The notes: a model not told the origin generated them from the sequence alone. Counted from the first letter of the stretch, positions 1 to 9,688 are shown. The stretch: 64,000 nucleotides of DNA from Pseudoalteromonas byunsanensis (GCF_001854475.1 NZ_MNAN01000035.1:363197-427196), one strand, 5' to 3'. Numbers and translations: made by a program.

Positions 1-1
1 C

Positions 2-223
2 GTGGGGGTCGGTATTTTGTTAGCTCTAGAGCTGGGCTCTGTGGTTATATTGGCCAGTCTTGTTGCAAGCGCATCCTACATTGCCGCTCCCGCAGCTATT
101 AAAGCAGCCATTCCTGATGCGGATATAGGTCTGGCAATGCTCAGCTCATTGGGGCTAACATTTCCATTTAACGTGATCATAGGGATTGGGTTATATCACC
201 AACTGGCGTTGAGCGTTCACTAA
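2..223 (+). CDS. SbtA-type sodium-dependent bicarbonate permease, C-terminal fragment
   Basis: Only the last 73 residues lie in the window; the frame is open at the left edge. Two hydrophobic segments are separated by a short loop with the motif SYIAAPAAIKAAIPDAD, followed by LGLTFPFNVIIGIGLYH. This matches the C-terminal end of the SbtA / DUF897 sodium-dependent bicarbonate permease family of the inner membrane. The family is inferred from this short segment, and substrate cannot be judged from it. It converges on manB across a 213-bp gap holding tandem repeats and a hairpin. Confidence 0.7.
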   Translation: MGVGILLALELGSVVILASLVASASYIAAPAAIKAAIPDADIGLAMLSSLGLTFPFNVIIGIGLYHQLALSVH

Positions 224-280
224 ACACAATAAGTCCAATAAACCCTTAATGCCATTTGCTAAAGGTGATTTGATTCTGAA

Positions 281-337
281 ACAAGTTCAAAATGACAAAA
301 CAAATTCAAAATGACAAAACAAGTTTAGAACGACTAA
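281..337. repeat. Three tandem 19-bp repeats
   Basis: Three adjoining 19-bp units (281-299, 300-318, 319-337). Units 1 and 2 read ACAARTTCAAAATGACAAA and differ at one base. Unit 3 is more diverged (ACAAGTTTAGAACGACTAA). They lie in the gap between the convergent permease and manB genes and are not coding in any frame I can support. Confidence 0.75.
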
Positions 338-344
338 ACCAACT

Positions 345-383
345 AGGAAGACGACATTTCCCAAACACACATGCCGTCTTCCT
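345..383. terminator. Hairpin between convergent permease and manB genes
   Basis: Arms AGGAAGACGACAT (345-357) and ATGCCGTCTTCCT (371-383) pair at 12 of 13 positions over a 13-nt loop. The one mismatch becomes a G-U pair in the minus-strand transcript. There is no T tract on either side, so it could be a terminator for manB or the permease, or only a 3'-end stabiliser. Confidence 0.45.
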
Positions 384-436
384 GACGAAGGTCAGGATCT
401 GTTAGGCTAATGGTATTTAGTTAAATCTGGGCTATT

Positions 437-1873
437 TCAAAATATCGCTTTAATGCCACAAAGCACATCTGCTACCAATCTTTTTGCTTTGGCTTTATCG
501 GCCGATTCGGCGTAACACCTGAACTCTGGCGCATTCCCCGATGGCCTAATATGAACAATATCTCCTTCACCTGATAGCGTGATCCGCACACCATCAGTTG
601 TATCTAGCTCTAGCTCACCTTGATAAGAGATATGCAAACGCTCAAGCAGCTTGCCCGGGTTGGTAGTTGCCAATTGCATAACCTGAGCGCTTCTATGCTG
701 CGTAAAGTTTTGCAATCTGTCACTGTGGGTATACCTTTGTGTCATCTCCACAACAACCTGACTTAACGTGTGGCTAGTTAAGTTTGCTAAAGCGCATAAT
801 ACAGGTAGCACGGCATCACGCGTTGGTAGGCGTTGTAGTACTTTTTCATTGTCGCTCACATCGCAGCCGAGTAAAAAACCGCCATTGGCTTCAAACCCTG
901 CAACTCGGCGATGCTCTTTTTTTAAATCGACAACACCCGCTATCACATAGGGCGAGCCAATCTTTGTGCGTTTTACTTGTTTAAAAGCACCAGAAGCTTC
1001 GATGGAAGTATTGCAGTTAACCGGAATAGCGAGCGCTTCTATCATTAAATATTTCGCTGCCAACAACGACAATATATCCCCTGCCAAAAAGTGCCCCTGT
1101 TCGTCGGCAAGCAACGCTCTATCGCCATCACCGTCTGTGGTAAATAGCGCATCGAACTTGTGCGACAGCACCCACTGTCGAGCTTGATTACGGTCTGATT
1201 GTGCAACGGCTTCCGTGTCTATCGGCACAAATTGCTCACTGCGCCCTACTAAAGTCACCTGAGCCCCCAAAGCCCGCAATATCAACGGATATATGTCTCG
1301 ACCGGCACTGCTATGCTGGTAGATACCAATATGCTGACCTTCAAGACAATCAGCTGGGAAATAATCAACATACCGTTTTATATATTGCAGCTTCGCATAA
1401 TCATTTACTTCGGGTAATTTAGCCACCGGTACTTGTGGCACATCTACAGCCGCATTGATAATCGCCAGTTCATCAGCTTTGCTGATCTCACCCTTTGCGA
1501 AATAAAATTTGATGCCATTGCGGTCATAAGGAATATGACTCCCCGTGATCATAATGGCCGGAATATCTTGTAATTGAGCAGCGTAAGCCAATGCCGGAGT
1601 GGGAATAACACCATAATACTCAACATCACAGCCATAAAATTTAAGCGCACTGATACATGACCTTGCTATCTGTGGGCTACTGGGGCGGTTATCGATTGCT
1701 ACCGCAACACGTTTCACTGGTTTTTGAATAGCCAAAAATGCCATAGTCAATGCCATGCAAACTTCAGGCGTAAACTGACTAACCTTGCCTCTTACGCCAC
1801 TTGTTCCAAAGCGTACGCCACTTTGAGCAATCACTTCATTACTGTACATGTCAGCTTCGACCATATTGGTCAT
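437..1873 (-). CDS. manB: Phosphomannomutase
   Basis: Interconverts mannose-6-phosphate and mannose-1-phosphate in GDP-mannose synthesis, feeding polysaccharide or LPS sugars. Four-domain phosphohexomutase of about 478 residues. Visible motifs are TSGVRG near residue 25, the phosphoserine loop TGSHIP (Ser about 112), the magnesium loop TDGDGDR near 247-252 and the sugar loop FEANGG near 328. The loop reads GSHIP rather than the commoner ASHNP. It follows manC directly; the two ends overlap slightly if this start is used. Start is uncertain: ATG codons at 1873, 1864 and 1849 all have weak ribosome sites, and 1849 would lie just after the manC stop. Phosphoglucomutase activity cannot be excluded. 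Confidence 0.85.
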   Translation of the reverse strand: MTNMVEADMYSNEVIAQSGVRFGTSGVRGKVSQFTPEVCMALTMAFLAIQKPVKRVAVAIDNRPSSPQIARSCISALKFYGCDVEYYGVIPTPALAYAAQLQDIPAIMITGSHIPYDRNGIKFYFAKGEISKADELAIINAAVDVPQVPVAKLPEVNDYAKLQYIKRYVDYFPADCLEGQHIGIYQHSSAGRDIYPLILRALGAQVTLVGRSEQFVPIDTEAVAQSDRNQARQWVLSHKFDALFTTDGDGDRALLADEQGHFLAGDILSLLAAKYLMIEALAIPVNCNTSIEASGAFKQVKRTKIGSPYVIAGVVDLKKEHRRVAGFEANGGFLLGCDVSDNEKVLQRLPTRDAVLPVLCALANLTSHTLSQVVVEMTQRYTHSDRLQNFTQHRSAQVMQLATTNPGKLLERLHISYQGELELDTTDGVRITLSGEGDIVHIRPSGNAPEFRCYAESADKAKAKRLVADVLCGIKAIF

Positions 1874-3260
1874 CAAACCGGACTATATCATCTTCATCCA
1901 AATAGGCCCCTGACTGTACTTCGATTAGCTCTAAATCAACCTTGCCAGGGTTTTCCAACGCATGAACCTCAGCAATTGGAATATACACAGACTCATTTTC
2001 AGCGATATATTGCTCTTTCTCTCCAATGAGTACTTTAGCCGTACCAGCAACAACAACCCAGTGCTCTGAACGATGATGATGCATCTGCTTAGATAACTTA
2101 GCACCGGGTTTAACAGTAATACGTTTAACCAAGAACCTCTCACCACGATCAAAGGCATCATACTTTCCCCACGGACGATACACTTCGCGGTGAATACTCG
2201 CTTCAGGTCTATTTTCTGTTTGTAACTGATGAGCAATTTCCTTGACCTTTTGGGTATGGTCTTTATGCGCAACCAGCAATGCATCTTTAGTATTGATGAT
2301 CACTAAGTCTTGTACACCCAGCGTCGCCACGAGTTTATCTTCACTGAGTATTAAAGTGTTTTGTGTATCGAGTGCTTTCACATCACCTTTGACAACATTC
2401 CCTTGCTCATCTCTTTGTGACACATCCCACAATGCGGCAAACTCGCCAACGTCATTCCAGGAGGCGTCCAAAGGTACGACCATCGCATGTTTCGTATGCT
2501 CCATCACCGCATAGTCAATTGAGTCACTTGGACATGTGTGAAATGCTTCTTGATTGATCCGTATAAAGTCTAGATCTGGCTTTTGCTCACTCATCGCCGC
2601 TTTGCACGCTGTATAAATATCCTGCTGATACAGTTTTAACTCTTCAAGATAGCGGCTTGCCTTGAACATAAACATACCGCTGTTCCAATAATATTGACCA
2701 GTACTGAGGTACTGCTGGGCAAGCTCTAACGTGGGCTTTTCAACAAAGCTATCAACCCGATAACCATAAGATGATTGCGCTTGCCCACTTTTAATATAAC
2801 CATAGCCTGTATGTGGATGCGTGGGCACGATGCCAAAAGTAACTAAGTGATCGTTCTTAGCTAATACAAGTGCTTTTTCAACCGCTTGCTCAAATGCCTC
2901 CCCATTAGCTATCACATGGTCTGCAGCCAATACCAGTAAAACAGGAGCGTCCTGCATTTCTAGCGCTTTAAAAGCGGCTAGAGCAATAGCGGGGGCTGTG
3001 TTGCGTCCCTCACGTTCAAGTAGGATCTGCGCATTGGAGCAATCTATTTGTCTAAGCTGCTCCGCTGTAATAAAACGATGTTCTTCGTTACAAATTACTA
3101 ATGGGCTGGAATGTGGCAACCCTTGTAAACGCAGCACTGTGTCCTGAAAGAGGGTGTGTTTTGAGTCCGTTAGCGTGAGGAATTGCTTTGGGTATTTTTC
3201 TCGGGATAACGGCCAAAGACGCGTACCGACACCACCTGCAATAATAACTGGTTGAAACAT
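1851..3260 (-). CDS. manC: Mannose-1-phosphate guanylyltransferase / mannose-6-phosphate isomerase
   Basis: Bifunctional enzyme of 469 residues making GDP-mannose from mannose-1-phosphate and GTP, with a C-terminal isomerase domain. The N-terminal nucleotidyltransferase shows GGVGTRLWPLSREKYPKQF. The last 120 residues are a type II phosphomannose isomerase cupin with RPWGKYD and the metal-site region QMHHHRSEHW. The start at 3260 is chosen because it begins MFQPVIIAGG and has AAGGT upstream; a longer reading to 3440 would add 60 unconserved residues. First gene of a manC-manB pair and probably coupled to manB. The pathway destination (capsule, O-antigen or exopolysaccharide) is not shown here because no glycosyltransferase is nearby. 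Confidence 0.93.
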   Translation of the reverse strand: MFQPVIIAGGVGTRLWPLSREKYPKQFLTLTDSKHTLFQDTVLRLQGLPHSSPLVICNEEHRFITAEQLRQIDCSNAQILLEREGRNTAPAIALAAFKALEMQDAPVLLVLAADHVIANGEAFEQAVEKALVLAKNDHLVTFGIVPTHPHTGYGYIKSGQAQSSYGYRVDSFVEKPTLELAQQYLSTGQYYWNSGMFMFKASRYLEELKLYQQDIYTACKAAMSEQKPDLDFIRINQEAFHTCPSDSIDYAVMEHTKHAMVVPLDASWNDVGEFAALWDVSQRDEQGNVVKGDVKALDTQNTLILSEDKLVATLGVQDLVIINTKDALLVAHKDHTQKVKEIAHQLQTENRPEASIHREVYRPWGKYDAFDRGERFLVKRITVKPGAKLSKQMHHHRSEHWVVVAGTAKVLIGEKEQYIAENESVYIPIAEVHALENPGKVDLELIEVQSGAYLDEDDIVRFDDQYGRS

Positions 3261-3407
3261 TTTTGACCTTACTCTACATCTAATTGGCGCTACCCACAGC
3301 ATACAACCCATTTGGCGCGGCTCAGCCGTATATTGTAAACCAGCGCACCTAGTTGATGATAGCTGTATCACTACAAGCCAACTTCTTTTTGTGGCCGTAA
3401 GATATAA

Positions 3408-3434
3408 AAAACCCAGCATAAGCTGGGTTTTTAG
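3408..3434 (-). terminator. Rho-independent terminator after lpdA
   Basis: Stem AAAAACCCAGC / GCTGGGTTTTT around a short ATAA loop, directly after the lpdA stop and with runs of A and T on both sides. It ends the pyruvate dehydrogenase operon and separates it from manC. Confidence 0.85.
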
Positions 3435-3455
3435 CATCAAGTATCAGTAATTACA

Positions 3456-4880
3456 TTACTTTTTCTTAACTGCTTTTTTATTTGGTAAATCAGTGATTGA
3501 ACCTTCAAAAATCTCAGCTGCAAGACCGATTGACTCGTTCAATGTTGGGTGTGCGTGAATGGTCAGTGCTAAATCTTCACCGTCAGCACCCATTTCAACA
3601 GCAAGACCAATTTCACCAAGCATTTCGCCTGCGTTGATACCAACCATTGCACCACCGATCACACGGCCAGACTCTTTATCAAAGATAAGCTTAGTTTGAC
3701 CTTCTGTGCGTGCTGAAGCGATGGCACGACCAGATGCTGCCCACGGGAATACTGCTGTTTCAATGCTCAGACCCTGCTCTTTCGCTTCTTTCTCTGTCAC
3801 ACCTACCCATGCGATTTCTGGGTCTGTGTAAGCGATTGAAGGGATGCATTTCGGATCAAAGAAATGCTTCTTGCCCGAGATAACTTCTGCTGCAACGTGA
3901 CCTTCATGAACCGCTTTGTGTGCAAGCATTGGCTGACCTACGATGTCACCAATTGCGAAAATGTGATCAACGTTAGTTTTCATTTGCTTGTCAGTGTTGA
4001 TGAAGCCACGCTCGTCAACGTTGATACCTGCTTTATCAGCATCAAGCAACTTACCGTTTGGTGTACGACCTACAGCAACTAATACTTTGTCATAACGCAC
4101 TGGCTCAGCAGGTGCTTTCTTACCTTCAAAAGTAACGTATAGGCCATCATCTTTTGCATCAACAGCCACAACTTTTGTAGAAAGCATAACGTTAAACTTG
4201 TCTTTAACGTAACGCTGATAAATCTTGATAACGTCTTTGTCAGCCGCTGGCACTAATTGATCAGCAAACTCAACTACGTCGATTTGTGAGCCAAGTGCAC
4301 GATAAACGGTACCCATCTCAAGACCGATAATACCACCACCTAGTACTAGTAGCTTTTCTGGTACATCTTTAAGTTCTAGTGCGCCGGTTGAATCAATTAC
4401 ACGCTCATCTTCAGGGATGAAAGGTAGGTTTACTGGCTGAGAGCCCGCCGCAATAATAGCATTGTCGAAAGTAACAGTTGTAGTACCCGCTTCACCTTCA
4501 ACAGCAATGGTGTTTGCGCCTGTAAATTTACCGTAGCCATTAACTACTTTTACTTTACGCATCTTAGCCATACCGTCTAAGCCACCAGTTAACTGGCCAA
4601 TAACAGACTCTTTCCACGAACGGATTTTGTCTAAGTCAATCTGTGGTGCGCCAAATGTTACACCGTGTGATGACATTTCTGCCGCATCATCGATGACTTT
4701 AGCAACGTGTAACAATGCTTTTGAAGGAATACAACCAACATTCAAGCACACACCACCTAGGGTATTGCGAGATTCGATTAGTGTAACTTCTAAACCTAAA
4801 TCCGCAGCACGGAATGCTGCTGAGTAACCACCAGGACCACCGCCTAGTACAACAACTTGAGTTTTGATTTCGTTGCTCAT
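3456..4880 (-). CDS. lpdA: Dihydrolipoamide dehydrogenase (E3)
   Basis: FAD enzyme of 474 residues that reoxidises dihydrolipoamide of the 2-oxo acid dehydrogenase complexes and passes electrons to NAD. FAD-binding GGGPGG lies near residues 13-18, the redox disulfide is C45-C50 in CLNVGC, a second Rossmann motif reads GGGIIG, and the C-terminal HAHPTLNE supplies the His-Glu dyad. ATG 4880 has AAGGT at good spacing. Last gene of the pdhR-aceE-aceF-lpdA cluster but separated from aceF by 171 bp and a strong hairpin, so it probably also has its own promoter, as expected for a subunit shared with 2-oxoglutarate dehydrogenase and the glycine cleavage system. Confidence 0.97.
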   Translation of the reverse strand: MSNEIKTQVVVLGGGPGGYSAAFRAADLGLEVTLIESRNTLGGVCLNVGCIPSKALLHVAKVIDDAAEMSSHGVTFGAPQIDLDKIRSWKESVIGQLTGGLDGMAKMRKVKVVNGYGKFTGANTIAVEGEAGTTTVTFDNAIIAAGSQPVNLPFIPEDERVIDSTGALELKDVPEKLLVLGGGIIGLEMGTVYRALGSQIDVVEFADQLVPAADKDVIKIYQRYVKDKFNVMLSTKVVAVDAKDDGLYVTFEGKKAPAEPVRYDKVLVAVGRTPNGKLLDADKAGINVDERGFINTDKQMKTNVDHIFAIGDIVGQPMLAHKAVHEGHVAAEVISGKKHFFDPKCIPSIAYTDPEIAWVGVTEKEAKEQGLSIETAVFPWAASGRAIASARTEGQTKLIFDKESGRVIGGAMVGINAGEMLGEIGLAVEMGADGEDLALTIHAHPTLNESIGLAAEIFEGSITDLPNKKAVKKK

Positions 4881-5011
4881 GTTATTACCTTAACTATTAT
4901 TCGAACGGGACTGTACTCTTTTGAGTATCCGCACCCAAAATGCCTGCCGCATACAAATTACCGGTACATGGCAGAGAGAGTTTTTAAGTGTGCGAAAGTG
5001 TATCATCCGCA

Positions 5012-5046
5012 CAAAAAGATGTCCCGCCTAAATAGTAGGCGGGACA
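5012..5046 (-). terminator. Hairpin terminator or attenuator between aceF and lpdA
   Basis: Arms TGTCCCGCCTA (5020-5030) and TAGGCGGGACA (5036-5046) pair perfectly over 11 bp with a 5-nt loop. In the minus direction they are followed by TCTTTTTGTG, a good T tract. It should end or reduce transcription after aceF. Confidence 0.85.
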
Positions 5047-5051
5047 ACAAA

Positions 5052-6947
5052 TTACATCACTAATTGGCGAATATCGCTCAAGTAGCTTGCAAGCGTTACA
5101 GTAAACTTGGCTGCTAGCGCACCGTCTATTACACGGTGATCGTAAGAGCAGCTTAGCGGCACCATTAAGCGCGGCTCAAACTCTTTACCATTCCACTTAG
5201 GTTTCATCTCAGACTTTGACACACCTAAGATAGCGACTTCTGGCGCATTCACGATTGGCGTAAATGCCGTACCACCAATGCCACCCAAGCTTGAGATAGT
5301 AAAACAACCACCTTGCATATCAGACGAGGTTAACTTGCCTTCACGTGCTTTAGCTGAAATTTCCATTAACTCGCGAGAAAGCTCAATAATACCTTTTTTG
5401 TTTACGTCACGTACCACAGGTACAACCAAGCCATTTGGAGTATCTACCGCGATGCCAATGTGTACGTACTTTTTCAAGATCAGGCTTTCACCGTCTTCTG
5501 ACAATGAAGAGTTAAACGTTGGGAAGTCTTCCAACGCTTTCGCAGCTGCTTTCATCACGAAGACAAGTGGAGTGATCTTCACGCCCATTTTCTTCTTCTC
5601 AGCCAGTACATTCTGCTCTTTACGGAATGCTTCAAGCGCTGTGATATCTGCTTCATCGAACTGTGTAACATGTGGGATTTGAACCCAGTTACGGTGTAAG
5701 TTAGCACCAGAAAGTTTTTGGATACGAGAAAGCTTCTTCTCTTCGATTTCACCAAACTTGCTAAAATCAACCTTAGGCCAAGGGATCAGTCCAAGCTCAC
5801 CGCCGCCAGCGTTACCACTTGCAGCTTTGCCAGATTCAACTTGCTTCACAAGCTCTTTCACGTAATTTTGTACGTCTTCTTTGATCACACGGCCTTTACG
5901 ACCGGTGCCTTTAACACGAGCTAGGTTTACCCCAAATTCGCGTGCTAAACGACGAACCACTGGGGATGCATGCGCATAAGATGAATTTGCTTCAAAGTCT
6001 TCTTTTACACTAGATGCTGCTGGCGTTGAAGATTTCGGTGCATCGCTTGACGCAGCTGCTGGTTTTGATTCAGCAGGCTTGTCTGCTGATTTTTTAGGCG
6101 CGCTGCCTGCAACTTCAAATACAAATACCAAAGACCCAGTTGACACTTTAGCGCCCACTTCAACCTTTACTTCTTTAACAGTACCCGCAAATGGTGCCGG
6201 TACTTCCATTGCGGCTTTATCGCCTTCAACGTTTAGGATTGATTGGTCTGCAGCAACGCTATCACCTACCGATACCATCACCTCGGTGACTTCAACTTCA
6301 TCGCCGCCGATATCTGGCACATGAACTTCTTTTAGTTCAGACGATGTTGCTGTATTGGCTGAGTCTGATTTAGATTCTGACTCAGACTTATCTGAAGCAC
6401 CGCCTGTAGCGCCTGTTTCAAACACAAACACCAAAGAACCGGTTGAGACTTTAGCGCCAACTTCAACTTTGATTTCTTTAACAGTACCTGCAAATGGTGC
6501 TGGCACTTCCATTGAAGCTTTATCACCTTCAACATTTAAAATTGATTGGTCAGCTTCAACTTTGTCACCAACCGCAACCATAATTTCGGTCACTTCAACT
6601 TCATCACCACCGATATCTGGTACATGTACTTCTTGTAACTCAGTCGTGTCAGATGAGTCAGCTGCTGGCTCTGACTTTTCTTCAGTAGCAGGCTCACTCT
6701 GTTGTTGCTCGCCATCGGCAGCTTCAAAGATCATGATAAGCGAGCCAGTTGATACCGTATCACCTTCACTAATTTTGATCTCTTTAACAGTACCTGCTTG
6801 TGCAGCAGGTACTTCCATTGATGCCTTATCACCTTCAACCGTGATAAGCGATTGCTCTTCGCTAACCGAATCCCCAACTTTTACGAGGATCTCTGTAACT
6901 TCAACTTCATCAGCACCAATATCTGGAACATGAATTTCGATTGTCAT
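5052..6947 (-). CDS. aceF: Pyruvate dehydrogenase E2, dihydrolipoyl acetyltransferase
   Basis: Core of the pyruvate dehydrogenase complex, 631 residues, moving the acetyl group from E1 to CoA. Three N-terminal lipoyl domains (about 2-76, 104-178, 205-279) carry lipoyl lysines K41, K143 and K244 within GDKAS/AMEVP. They are joined by Ala/Ser/Lys-rich linkers, followed by the E3/E1-binding domain (about 325-365) and the catalytic domain with the H604/D608 motif DHRVIDG. Domain count equals E. coli AceF. Lipoyl domains 2 and 3 differ at only about six of 72 residues. It sits 12 bp after aceE, with AAGGGG before ATG 6947, and is cotranscribed with it. Confidence 0.97.
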   Translation of the reverse strand: MTIEIHVPDIGADEVEVTEILVKVGDSVSEEQSLITVEGDKASMEVPAAQAGTVKEIKISEGDTVSTGSLIMIFEAADGEQQQSEPATEEKSEPAADSSDTTELQEVHVPDIGGDEVEVTEIMVAVGDKVEADQSILNVEGDKASMEVPAPFAGTVKEIKVEVGAKVSTGSLVFVFETGATGGASDKSESESKSDSANTATSSELKEVHVPDIGGDEVEVTEVMVSVGDSVAADQSILNVEGDKAAMEVPAPFAGTVKEVKVEVGAKVSTGSLVFVFEVAGSAPKKSADKPAESKPAAASSDAPKSSTPAASSVKEDFEANSSYAHASPVVRRLAREFGVNLARVKGTGRKGRVIKEDVQNYVKELVKQVESGKAASGNAGGGELGLIPWPKVDFSKFGEIEEKKLSRIQKLSGANLHRNWVQIPHVTQFDEADITALEAFRKEQNVLAEKKKMGVKITPLVFVMKAAAKALEDFPTFNSSLSEDGESLILKKYVHIGIAVDTPNGLVVPVVRDVNKKGIIELSRELMEISAKAREGKLTSSDMQGGCFTISSLGGIGGTAFTPIVNAPEVAILGVSKSEMKPKWNGKEFEPRLMVPLSCSYDHRVIDGALAAKFTVTLASYLSDIRQLVM

Positions 6948-6959
6948 TAGTAACGCCCC

Positions 6960-9626
6960 TTATGCGTAAAGTGGGTTAGTTTTGGTAGCATCAATATCAA
7001 ATTTCTTGATAGCTTCAACCACCATTGACTTCTCAACTTTGCCTTGCTTAACAAGCTCTGTTAGTGCCGCAACAACAACGTATCCAGCATTAACTTCAAA
7101 GTGACGACGTAAGTTTTCACGGCTGTCTGAACGACCATATCCATCAGTACCTAGCACTCTATAAGATACACTAGGCATAAAGGCACGTACTTGCTCTGCA
7201 TAGTTTTTCATGTAATCCGTAGCCGCAATAGCTGGTGACTCACCAAGTACAGACGTTATATAAGGTACTTTTGCTTCTGACTCAGGGTTTAACATGTTGA
7301 AACGATCAGCGTCTTGACCATCACGTGTCAATTCGTTGAATGACGTCACTGAGAATACATCAGAACCAATGCCAAACTCTTCGCTTAGGATTACACCCGC
7401 TTTACGTACTTCGTTTAAAATAGTGCCTGAGCCTAATAGCTGAACATGTGCTTTGTCACCGGCATTGCTTTCAAGCTTGTAGATACCCTTGCGGATACCT
7501 TCTTCAGCGCCTTCTGGCATAGCTGGCTGGTGATAATTTTCGTTCATTAATGTCAGGTAGTAGAACACATTTTCTTGCTCAGGACCGTACATACGACGAA
7601 TACCGTCTTGCATGATGACCGCGACTTCATAGCCAAATGTCGGGTCATAAGAGATACAGTTAGGCACGGTGCCTGCTTGAATATGCGAGTGACCGTCTTC
7701 GTGTTGTAGACCTTCACCATTGAGCGTAGTACGGCCAGCAGTTGCACCTAGTAAGAAACCACGAGCTTGTTGGTCACCTGCCATCCATGCCATGTCACCA
7801 ACACGTTGGAAACCAAACATAGAGTAGTAAATGTAGAATGGTATCATCGGCAAGTCGTTGGTGCTGTATGATGTTGCCGCTGCAACCCATGAAGACATAG
7901 CACCTAGTTCGTTGATACCTTCTTGTAGAACCTGACCTGAAGTTGCTTCTTTGTAGTAAGAAACGATATCACGGTCTTGTGGCGTATAGTTTTGGCCATG
8001 TGGATTGTAAATACCGATTTGACGGAATAAACCTTCCATACCGAACGTACGCGCTTCATCAGCAATGATTGGTACGATGTTTTGGCCAATGTTTTTGTCT
8101 TTCAACAATACATTAAGCGCACGAACAAATGCCATGGTGGTTGAAATATCACGCTTTTGCTCTTGCAACAGCGGCTCAAATGCGTTGACTTCAGGTAGAG
8201 TTAGCTCTTTGGTGAAGTTAGGTAAACGCGAAGGTGTATAGCCATGTAAAGCTTTACGACGAGCGTGCAAGTATTCGTACTCTTTTGAACCTTCTTCAAG
8301 TTTCAAATAAGGTAGATTAACTAGTTCGTCGTCAGCAACCAAGTCTTGCAGGCCAAGACGTGAACGTAGGTGCTCTACGTGCGTCATGTCCATTTTCTTA
8401 ACTTGGTGGGCAATGTTTTTACCTTCAGCCGCTTCACCCATGCCATAACCTTTTACAGTTTTAGCTAAGATCACAGTTGGACGGTCTTTAGTTTCTTGCG
8501 CCGCTTTAAATGCCGCATATAGCTTTGAAGGCTCATGACCACCGCGCTTCAATGCGAAGATCTCTTCGTCGGTCATATCAGCAACTAACGCAGCTGTTTC
8601 AGGGTAGCGACCAAAGAAATGCTCACGTACGTACGCACCATCTTTTGCTTTATAGGTTTGATAGTCACCGTCGATAGTTTCGTTCATCAACTGAAGTAGC
8701 TTGCCTGTGGTGTCTTTAGCGATAAGCTTATCCCAACCAGATCCCCAAACTACCTTGATCACATTCCAACCTGCACCTCTAAACAGACCTTCAAGCTCTT
8801 GAATGATCTTACCATTACCCATTACTGGGCCATCTAGGCGTTGCAAGTTACAGTTGATTAAGTAACAAAGGTTGTCGAGTTTTTCACGTGCCGCGAATGA
8901 AATTGCACCACGTGATTCTGGCTCATCCATCTCACCATCACCCAAGAAAGCATATACACGCTGGTTCTTGGTATCTTTTAAGCCACGGCCGTCCAAGTAT
9001 TTAAGGAATCGAGCCTGATAGATTGAAGCGATTGGTCCCAGACCCATAGAAACCGTAGGAAATTGCCAAAATTCAGGCATCAGTTTAGGGTGTGGATAAG
9101 ATGAAATGCCGTTGCCGTCTACTTCTTGGCGGAAATTATCTAACTGCTCTTCCGTTAAACGACCTTCTAAGAATGCACGAGCGTAAATACCCGGTGAAAT
9201 ATGACCTTGATAATAAACTAAATCACCACCGTCAACCTCGTTAGGTGCGCGGAAAAAGTGATTAAAACACATTTCATAGAATGCTGCTGACGACTGATAA
9301 GACGCCATATGTCCGCCAAGTTCTAAATCTTTCTTTGACGCACGTAATACGATCATGATGGCATTCCAACGAATGATTGAGCGAATACGACGCTCAATAT
9401 TTACATCACCTGGATATGCAGGTTCTTGGTCCGCTGGAATGGTATTCACATAGTTAGTAGTTGTGCCAGTTGGCATATCTACGCCTTCAAGACGTGCTTG
9501 CTCAAGTACTTGCTCTAACAAGAACTGCGCGCGCTCAACACCTTCTTCTTTTACTACCGACTCAAGCGCTTGTAACCACTCTTGGGTTTCTAACGCGTCT
9601 ACGTCAAATTTATTGACTTCAGACAT
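6960..9626 (-). CDS. aceE: Pyruvate dehydrogenase E1, homodimeric type
   Basis: Thiamine-diphosphate enzyme of 888 residues that decarboxylates pyruvate and acetylates the lipoyl groups of AceF. The cofactor motif runs from GDGEMDEPES (GDG at 229-231) to INCNLQ (about 257-262). Length and start (MSEVNKFDVDALETQEW) fit the gammaproteobacterial E1. AAGGA lies upstream of ATG 9626. It follows pdhR by 62 bp and precedes aceF by 12 bp, so it is most likely expressed from the PdhR-controlled promoter upstream of pdhR. Confidence 0.98.
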   Translation of the reverse strand: MSEVNKFDVDALETQEWLQALESVVKEEGVERAQFLLEQVLEQARLEGVDMPTGTTTNYVNTIPADQEPAYPGDVNIERRIRSIIRWNAIMIVLRASKKDLELGGHMASYQSSAAFYEMCFNHFFRAPNEVDGGDLVYYQGHISPGIYARAFLEGRLTEEQLDNFRQEVDGNGISSYPHPKLMPEFWQFPTVSMGLGPIASIYQARFLKYLDGRGLKDTKNQRVYAFLGDGEMDEPESRGAISFAAREKLDNLCYLINCNLQRLDGPVMGNGKIIQELEGLFRGAGWNVIKVVWGSGWDKLIAKDTTGKLLQLMNETIDGDYQTYKAKDGAYVREHFFGRYPETAALVADMTDEEIFALKRGGHEPSKLYAAFKAAQETKDRPTVILAKTVKGYGMGEAAEGKNIAHQVKKMDMTHVEHLRSRLGLQDLVADDELVNLPYLKLEEGSKEYEYLHARRKALHGYTPSRLPNFTKELTLPEVNAFEPLLQEQKRDISTTMAFVRALNVLLKDKNIGQNIVPIIADEARTFGMEGLFRQIGIYNPHGQNYTPQDRDIVSYYKEATSGQVLQEGINELGAMSSWVAAATSYSTNDLPMIPFYIYYSMFGFQRVGDMAWMAGDQQARGFLLGATAGRTTLNGEGLQHEDGHSHIQAGTVPNCISYDPTFGYEVAVIMQDGIRRMYGPEQENVFYYLTLMNENYHQPAMPEGAEEGIRKGIYKLESNAGDKAHVQLLGSGTILNEVRKAGVILSEEFGIGSDVFSVTSFNELTRDGQDADRFNMLNPESEAKVPYITSVLGESPAIAATDYMKNYAEQVRAFMPSVSYRVLGTDGYGRSDSRENLRRHFEVNAGYVVVAALTELVKQGKVEKSMVVEAIKKFDIDATKTNPLYA

Positions 9627-9688
9627 ATGGAATTTTCCTTATGTTTAAAATACGAATTTATTATTCAGTCTTAATGTGATCAGCACGC

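Noticed and set aside
6355..6933. 192-codon open frame antisense to aceF
   Set aside because: It mirrors the repeated lipoyl domains in the opposite strand, is Ser/Thr/Pro-rich as expected for a shadow frame, and has no ribosome site or known family.
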